A stretch of 26,851 nucleotides of DNA. Origin: CAWKGV01 sp963849305 (lineage in GTDB: Bacteria > Pseudomonadota > Alphaproteobacteria > Acetobacterales > Acetobacteraceae). Numbering within the stretch: the first letter of the stretch is position 1; each line of letters opens with the position of its first letter. A program made the translations under genes and the position numbers. Positions 23,097 through 26,851 of the stretch are shown here, piece by piece. The stretch is taken from positions 1-26,851 of the forward strand of contig CAWKGV010000021.1 of the NCBI GenBank assembly GCA_963849305.1, written 5' to 3'. The notes below the pieces were generated by a model, which saw only the letters and a program-made list of their open reading frames with translations, searched no databases and had not been told where the DNA came from.

Positions 23097-24138
23097 CGGC
23101 GTCGATCAGCTCCGCCGTCCATTGCTGGCTATAGACGGGCGTGGCGACCCCGCCCTTCGGCGTTGCCTTCAGCCACTTGTCGAGGTCGGATGCCGTGATC
23201 ACCAGCAGCGGAACCGTCATCTGGTTGGGCACCTTCTTGCCTGCCAGAACCTGCTGCGCCACCCAGAAGGCGATCGAGGCGCAGCCGGGCGCGGAGGACA
23301 CCGACATGGTTTGGTAGCCGCCCGGCTTCGCGCGGAGCTGTGCCCACAGTGTGAGTTCATCCTCGCGATTGCCCATGATGATCAGCGGGGTTTTTCGCCC
23401 TGCCGCGGTGAACGCCTGATAGGTGCCGTAGCCGTCGCCGCCCTGGGTGACCACCGCGTTCACCTCGGGCAAGGTGGGCAGGATGCCGGCGACTTCCTTC
23501 TGGGCGATGCTCTGGGTCCAGTTGCCGTGCACCGAGCCGACCAGCTTCATGGCCGGATACTTCTTCATCTCGTCAACGATGCCCTTGTGGATATCGTCGT
23601 CCACCGAGGTGCCGGCGATGCCGCGAATCTCTAGTATGTTGCCCTTGCCGCCGAGCTGCTTGGCGACGTAGTCAACCTCCATCACCCCCATGCTGACGTA
23701 ATTGTAGGCGACCTTGTAGGCGCAGGGCGCGGTCGCCAGGCTGTCGAACACGACCACGGTAATCTTGGCGCCGCACGCTTCCTTGATCACGCCGTTGAGC
23801 GCGGTGGGCGAGGCCGCATCGATGACGATCGCCTTCCAGCCCTGCAGGATCATGTTCTCGATTTGGCTTTCCTGCTGCGGCGCGGAATTGTTGGAATTGA
23901 CCACCGCGGCCTTGGCGATGAGATGCTGGTCGGTCGCCTGCTTGCTGGCGGCATCCCAGGTCTTCAGCATCTGCTGGCGCCAGGTGTTGCCGGCATATGA
24001 GTTGCTGAGCGCGATACCGTCCTGCGACGTATTGCCCGATGCCACGGCCCCGTCGGCGGCGAAGGCCGACCCGGCCGCCAGGTTCAGGCCCAGGGCCGCG
24101 CCAAGACAGCAGCGCAGCAGCGGTGCGATCATAGTCAT
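23050..24138 (-). CDS. Periplasmic sugar-binding protein of CUT2 ABC transporter
   Basis: A 362-residue type I periplasmic binding protein (Peripla_BP_4 type). The signal peptide is about residues 1-27, with a hydrophobic core LGAALGLNLAAG and probable cleavage at AFA-AD. The mature protein shows the family segments GIALSNSYAGNTWRQQM, QIENMILQGWKAIVIDAAS, ITVVVFDSL, GGKGNILEIRGIAGTS and VNAVVTQGGDGYGTYQAF. ATG 24138 is chosen because GGGGGA (24146-24151) lies seven bases upstream and it gives a clean signal peptide; the reading from 24189 adds 17 residues that spoil it. It is the first gene of the importer operon. The aromatic Trp in YAGNTWRQ probably stacks on the sugar. Ligand unknown. Confidence 0.92.
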   Translation of the reverse strand: MTMIAPLLRCCLGAALGLNLAAGSAFAADGAVASGNTSQDGIALSNSYAGNTWRQQMLKTWDAASKQATDQHLIAKAAVVNSNNSAPQQESQIENMILQGWKAIVIDAASPTALNGVIKEACGAKITVVVFDSLATAPCAYKVAYNYVSMGVMEVDYVAKQLGGKGNILEIRGIAGTSVDDDIHKGIVDEMKKYPAMKLVGSVHGNWTQSIAQKEVAGILPTLPEVNAVVTQGGDGYGTYQAFTAAGRKTPLIIMGNREDELTLWAQLRAKPGGYQTMSVSSAPGCASIAFWVAQQVLAGKKVPNQMTVPLLVITASDLDKWLKATPKGGVATPVYSQQWTAELIDADAAHKPPPPSPEPGT

Positions 24139-24582
24139 TGCGATTTCCCCCATCTTCGCGGTTTCGCAGCTTCGTCGCGGCGTCGTCATGAGGCGCGCCC
24201 CTCTTGGCGTTCCGCCGGGAGCGGGTGGCTCGCCGGCGGATCTAGTCTAGGGCCGTCTTGCTACTCCGAGAAGCTGGCCAGAGGCCGCGCCCACCACCGG
24301 CAACTCGCCCCAAGGTCCGACATCAAGCCGGGCCAGGGGCCTCGCTTCGGAACGGGATCAGCCAATCGTCGCCTGCGCGCCCAAGGCGGTCGTTTAGCCG
24401 TCACGGTTCATTCGCTCGGAAGCGGACATAAACGCGGCGACGTTTCCTCCGGCGGCCACGGGTGGAAAGCGGCCATTTCGCAGCCCATTCAACGAGCGAC
24501 ACTAGCAATTCGCTGAAAGACCCCTTGTTGCGACGCGGCGCGCAATGATGGGCTCGCCGCAGCGAAGTAAGCGGGGGAGGCG
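24139..24582. promoter_or_regulatory. Intergenic region upstream of the CUT2 operon and transposase remnant
   Basis: About 440 bases without a supportable gene. The right-hand part next to 24583 is probably flanking or terminal sequence of the degenerate IS. The left part must contain the importer promoter on the minus strand. A stem-loop at 24212-24239 is the only clear structure. No tRNA or riboswitch-like conserved pattern was recognised. Confidence 0.35.
24212..24239 (-). promoter_or_regulatory. Dyad/stem-loop in the leader of the CUT2 operon
   Basis: CCGCCGG (24212-24218) and CCGGCGG (24233-24239) are perfect inverted repeats. Inside them GAGC and GCTC pair with a single-base bulge, leaving a short GGGTG-like loop. 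It lies about 75 bases upstream of the binding-protein start. It may be an operator or a leader hairpin, and there is no U-tract for a terminator on the minus strand. Confidence 0.35.
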
Positions 24583-25063
24583 ATGCGCGGCGGCTTCCGG
24601 GACCAGGGTGCGTTGTTCTCCTATATTTCGCCGGACTAGCGGGTTCCGAAAGACCACCCGCCGCGCCAGATCCGGCGGTTGGTGGGCTCCGTGCTGAAAC
24701 AGCTGAGCCCAAGCCTCAGTCGGCTGTATGCGAGCGAAGGCCGTCCCTCGGTGCCGCCAGAGCAACTGCGAGCGCGCTGCTGCCGCGGGTGTTCCACGGC
24801 ATCCGCTCGGAACGTCAGCTGATCGAGCAGCTCGACAACAACCTCTTGTATCGCTGGTTCGTCGGCCTGGCACCCGACGATCCGGTGTGGGACGCCACGA
24901 CCTTCACCAAGAACGCGAGCGCCCGCGGGGCGGCGAGATCTTCCAGAAGTTCATGACACGGCTGCCGCACCACCCGGAGGTGAAGCCGCTGCTTTCCGAT
25001 GAGCATTTCTCAGTGGACGGCACGCTTATCGAAGCTTGGGCGTCGCAGAAGAGCTTTCGCCCA
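24583..25063 (+). pseudogene. Degenerate IS5-family-type transposase (DUF772 N-terminus), truncated
   Basis: From ATG 24583 the reading MRGGFRDQGALFSYISPD stops at TAG 24637. It continues in frame as RVPKDHPPRQIRRLV and SPSLSRLYASEGRPSVPPEQL. It then shifts frame to ALLPRVFHGIRSERQLIEQL and DNNLLYRWFVGLAPDDPVWD, and shifts again to GEIFQKFMTRLPHHPEVKPL and FSVDGTLIEAWASQKSFRP. This is the N-terminal half of an IS5-type transposase (including the first catalytic Asp in SVDGT) with one stop and at least two frameshifts. Homology ends near 25063, where the 3' end of the convergent MFS gene begins, so the rest was lost in a rearrangement. Not functional. Confidence 0.85.
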
Positions 25064-26563
25064 CGTTCGCGGCTGGTGGCGACAAGCGACGCGAGAGCCA
25101 GCTCTCTTCCACTTCCCGGATGCCGGTTAGCACTCGCAAGCGCGCCTCTGCCGGACGGCCGCAGCAGCAGGCTGGCCGCAGCCGTGGCAACTGCGATGCC
25201 GGCCGCGAGCAGCAGGCTCGTCCGCATACCCTGCATAAAGGTGGCCAGCTGTGTCAGCAGCGCACCGAAGACCGCGACCGCCAGCGCGCCCCCAACCTGC
25301 CGGCTGGTGTTGAACACGCCGCTTGCCGTACCCGCTTGATGCTCCGGCACGCTGTTCAGCAGCACCGCGGTTACCGGCGGCGACACGAAGGGGCCGGCCA
25401 ATCCAACGAGGACCATTAACCCGGACAGCGTCCCGATAGGTGTGGAGGACGGCAGGATCGCGAGGATCACCAAGCCGGCCGTCATCAGGATCAGTCCGGC
25501 GACAATGAGCGTTCGCGCACCGAGCCGTTCGACCAACCGGGCGCTGAAAGGCAACAGGAAAGCACCATCAGCATCATCGGCAGAAACGCCAAGCCCGTGG
25601 CCAGCGACGACAGACCCCGTATCTGCTGCAGATAAAGGCTCATGACGAAGGGCAGGCCGAAGTAGCCGACCATGAACGAGAAGCCGATGGCATTGGAGAT
25701 TATGACGTTATTTACAGAAACATGCGCGGCGGCACCATCGGATGAGCCCCACGCGCCTGAATCGCCACGAACGCGGTCAACGCCGCCAAAGCCACCACGA
25801 ACGCGATGACCACCCGCGGTGCGACGAACCCGGCGCCGCCGGCCTCGATCGCCCCGTAGGTCAGGGCACCGATCGCCAAGACAGCGGTCACCTGCCCGAA
25901 CCAATCGAACGGCGCTTTTCGTTGGGGCGAAGGCGTTGTGCGGGCAAGCAGGAGCAACGCGACCGCGCCGACAGGCACATTGATAAAAAAGATCCATCGC
26001 CAACTGACCAGGGTCAGAAGGCCACCCAGCACGGGGCCGGACGAGGCCGCAACTGCGCCGCCCATCGCCCATACCGCGACAGCGCGCCCCCGCTTGATCG
26101 GGTCCGGATACGCCTGGCCGATCAGCGCCATGGACGATGGCATCATCACCGCGGCCGCTGCGCCCTGTGCGAAGCGGGCGACCACCAGAGCGCCCAGATT
26201 CGGCGCAAGGCCGCAGGCTATCGAGGCAGCGACGAACACGGCCAGCCCGGTGCCGAAAGCACGGCGCGCGCCAAGCCGGTCGGACAGCGTCCCCGCGGAC
26301 AGCAGCAGGGCGGCGAACATGAGGGTGTAGCCGTCGACGACCCATTGCAGACCGGCCATGCCGCCGCCGAGCTCCCGCCCGATCGCGGGCAGGGCGACAT
26401 TGACGATCACCGCGTCCAGGGTAATCACGAAGAAGCCCAGCAGCGCGGTAACCAGAGTTGGACTGGTCCCGGGGCTGCGTTGTCCCGCAGGCGCGCCAAC
26501 GGAGCGGCAGGAGGAGATGGCCCTGCCGGAGGGCTGGGAATCTGCTCGCCTGATCTCCATCAT
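25064..26563 (-). pseudogene. DHA2-type MFS drug efflux transporter, broken by two frameshifts
   Basis: An EmrB/QacA-like 14-helix major facilitator is spread over three frames. The N-terminal part (26563 to ~25712) has TM1 LVTALLGFFVITLDAVIVNV, motif A GTLSDRLGARRAFG, and motif C-region GPVLGGLL followed by WRWIFFINVPVG. A frameshift after PPRMFL (near 25712) moves to NNVIISNAIGFSFMVGYFG and LAFLPMMLMV. A second shift near 25555 moves to LPFSARLVERLGARTLIVAG, PEHQAGTASGVFNTSRQVGG and the final helices. ATG 26563 has AAGGAG (26569-26574) five bases upstream. The natural stop is missing, since the frame runs on antisense to the transposase remnant until 24904. Either sequencing errors or, more likely given the neighbours, decay. 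Confidence 0.85.
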
Positions 26564-26679
26564 CCTTGCTCCTTCGCCTCTCGAACGACCTACTGAAGCC
26601 GCCCTGTCAGGCGGCGCTCGGCAGTGCGTAGGCGGGAGATGATGGATGCAGCCGTCATCGATTAGGCAGCGGAACACGC

Positions 26680-26784
26680 ATGGACTTATAAGCGGATCTT
26701 CTGGATGCCCTGCGCGGACTAGGACGGCATCTCGTCGTCTTCCTTGCGGTGGCCCGGGAACTCAGCTTCGCATGGGTCGCCGCG
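26680..26784 (+). pseudogene. Possible LysR-family N-terminal remnant
   Basis: Frame from ATG 26680 reads MDL, a stop at 26689, then ADLLDALRG and LVVFLAVARELSFAWVAAS. This resembles the start of a LysR helix-turn-helix (usual form DLLDALRxFVAVARExSFxxAA). It is divergent from the MFS gene, the usual arrangement for a regulator of such a pump. The similarity ends near 26784, so at most ~35 residues remain. Confidence 0.4.
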
Positions 26785-26850
26785 TCACCCTCGGTAGCGC
26801 AGCGCGTTGACCAGCAGGGCGAACGCCGGGGTGGGTTGGCGGCGGCTCGG
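26785..26850 (-). CDS. C-terminal end of a probable LysR-family regulator (partial, runs off window)
   Basis: The last 21 codons before the TGA at 26785-26787 read PSRRQPTPAFALLVNALRYRG, typical of the extreme C-terminus of LysR-type regulators. The rest of the gene lies beyond the window. It directly abuts the opposite-strand LysR-like remnant. Confidence 0.5.
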   Translation of the reverse strand, partial: PSRRQPTPAFALLVNALRYRG

Positions 26851-26851
26851 A

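Noticed and set aside
21540..23198. 552-codon plus-strand open frame opposite the ABC ATPase
   Set aside because: No recognisable family; the opposite strand carries all Walker and signature motifs of an ATPase.
24401..24873. Minus-strand frames opposite the transposase remnant
   Set aside because: Arg/Pro-rich shadows of the degenerate transposase; no independent homology.

Overview
The window is very GC-rich, with dense genes, frequent GTG/TTG starts, overlapping operon genes and strong G/C bias at third codon positions. Protein families and the CCCTCTCCC/GGGAGAGGG palindromic repeats suggest an alphaproteobacterium, probably of the Acetobacteraceae/Rhodospirillales type. This placement is inferred from gene style, not from a marker gene. 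No rRNA, tRNA, CRISPR array or replication origin was seen.

Layout. (1) 75-1827, minus strand: an amidase-signature hydrolase followed by a phosphinothricin-type GNAT acetyltransferase. (2) 2124-14248, plus strand: a type I secretion ABC exporter with a cysteine-less C39-like domain, its HlyD-type adaptor, a Sel1-repeat protein with an apparent N-terminal frameshift, a large TPR-GT2-GT4 glycosyltransferase fusion, a protein with hydrophobic-W (ChW)-like repeats, a GT4 and a GT2 glycosyltransferase. (3) 14245-15648, minus strand, overlapping the last GT2 by its stop codon: a protein with two tandem CBM60-like (Ca-dependent xylan-binding type) modules, a long Ser/Thr/Gly-rich tail and no signal peptide. 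(4) 15917-19649, plus strand: a three-subunit molybdenum hydroxylase of the PaoABC/YagTSR type (2Fe-2S, FAD, Moco). (5) 19653-24138, minus strand: a complete CUT2 sugar ABC importer (binding protein, double ATPase, two permeases), convergent with the hydroxylase. (6) 24583-26850: a decaying segment with a broken IS5-type transposase, a DHA2 drug-efflux MFS gene with two frameshifts whose 3' end runs into the transposase remnant, and two short LysR-like fragments on opposite strands.

The most interesting unit is region 2-3. A type I exporter, several glycosyltransferases, a Sel1 scaffold and a signal-peptide-less carbohydrate-binding protein with a probably disordered Ser/Thr tail sit together. 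A working hypothesis is a locus for making, glycosylating and exporting a surface or secreted carbohydrate-binding protein. No TolC-like outer-membrane partner, regulator or RTX repeats are present in the window, so the link is inferred from position only.

The second notable point is that two copies of a palindromic repeat element are read in the same frame inside the glycosyltransferase fusion gene, one at its very start and one exactly between two domains, with a related hairpin two genes downstream.
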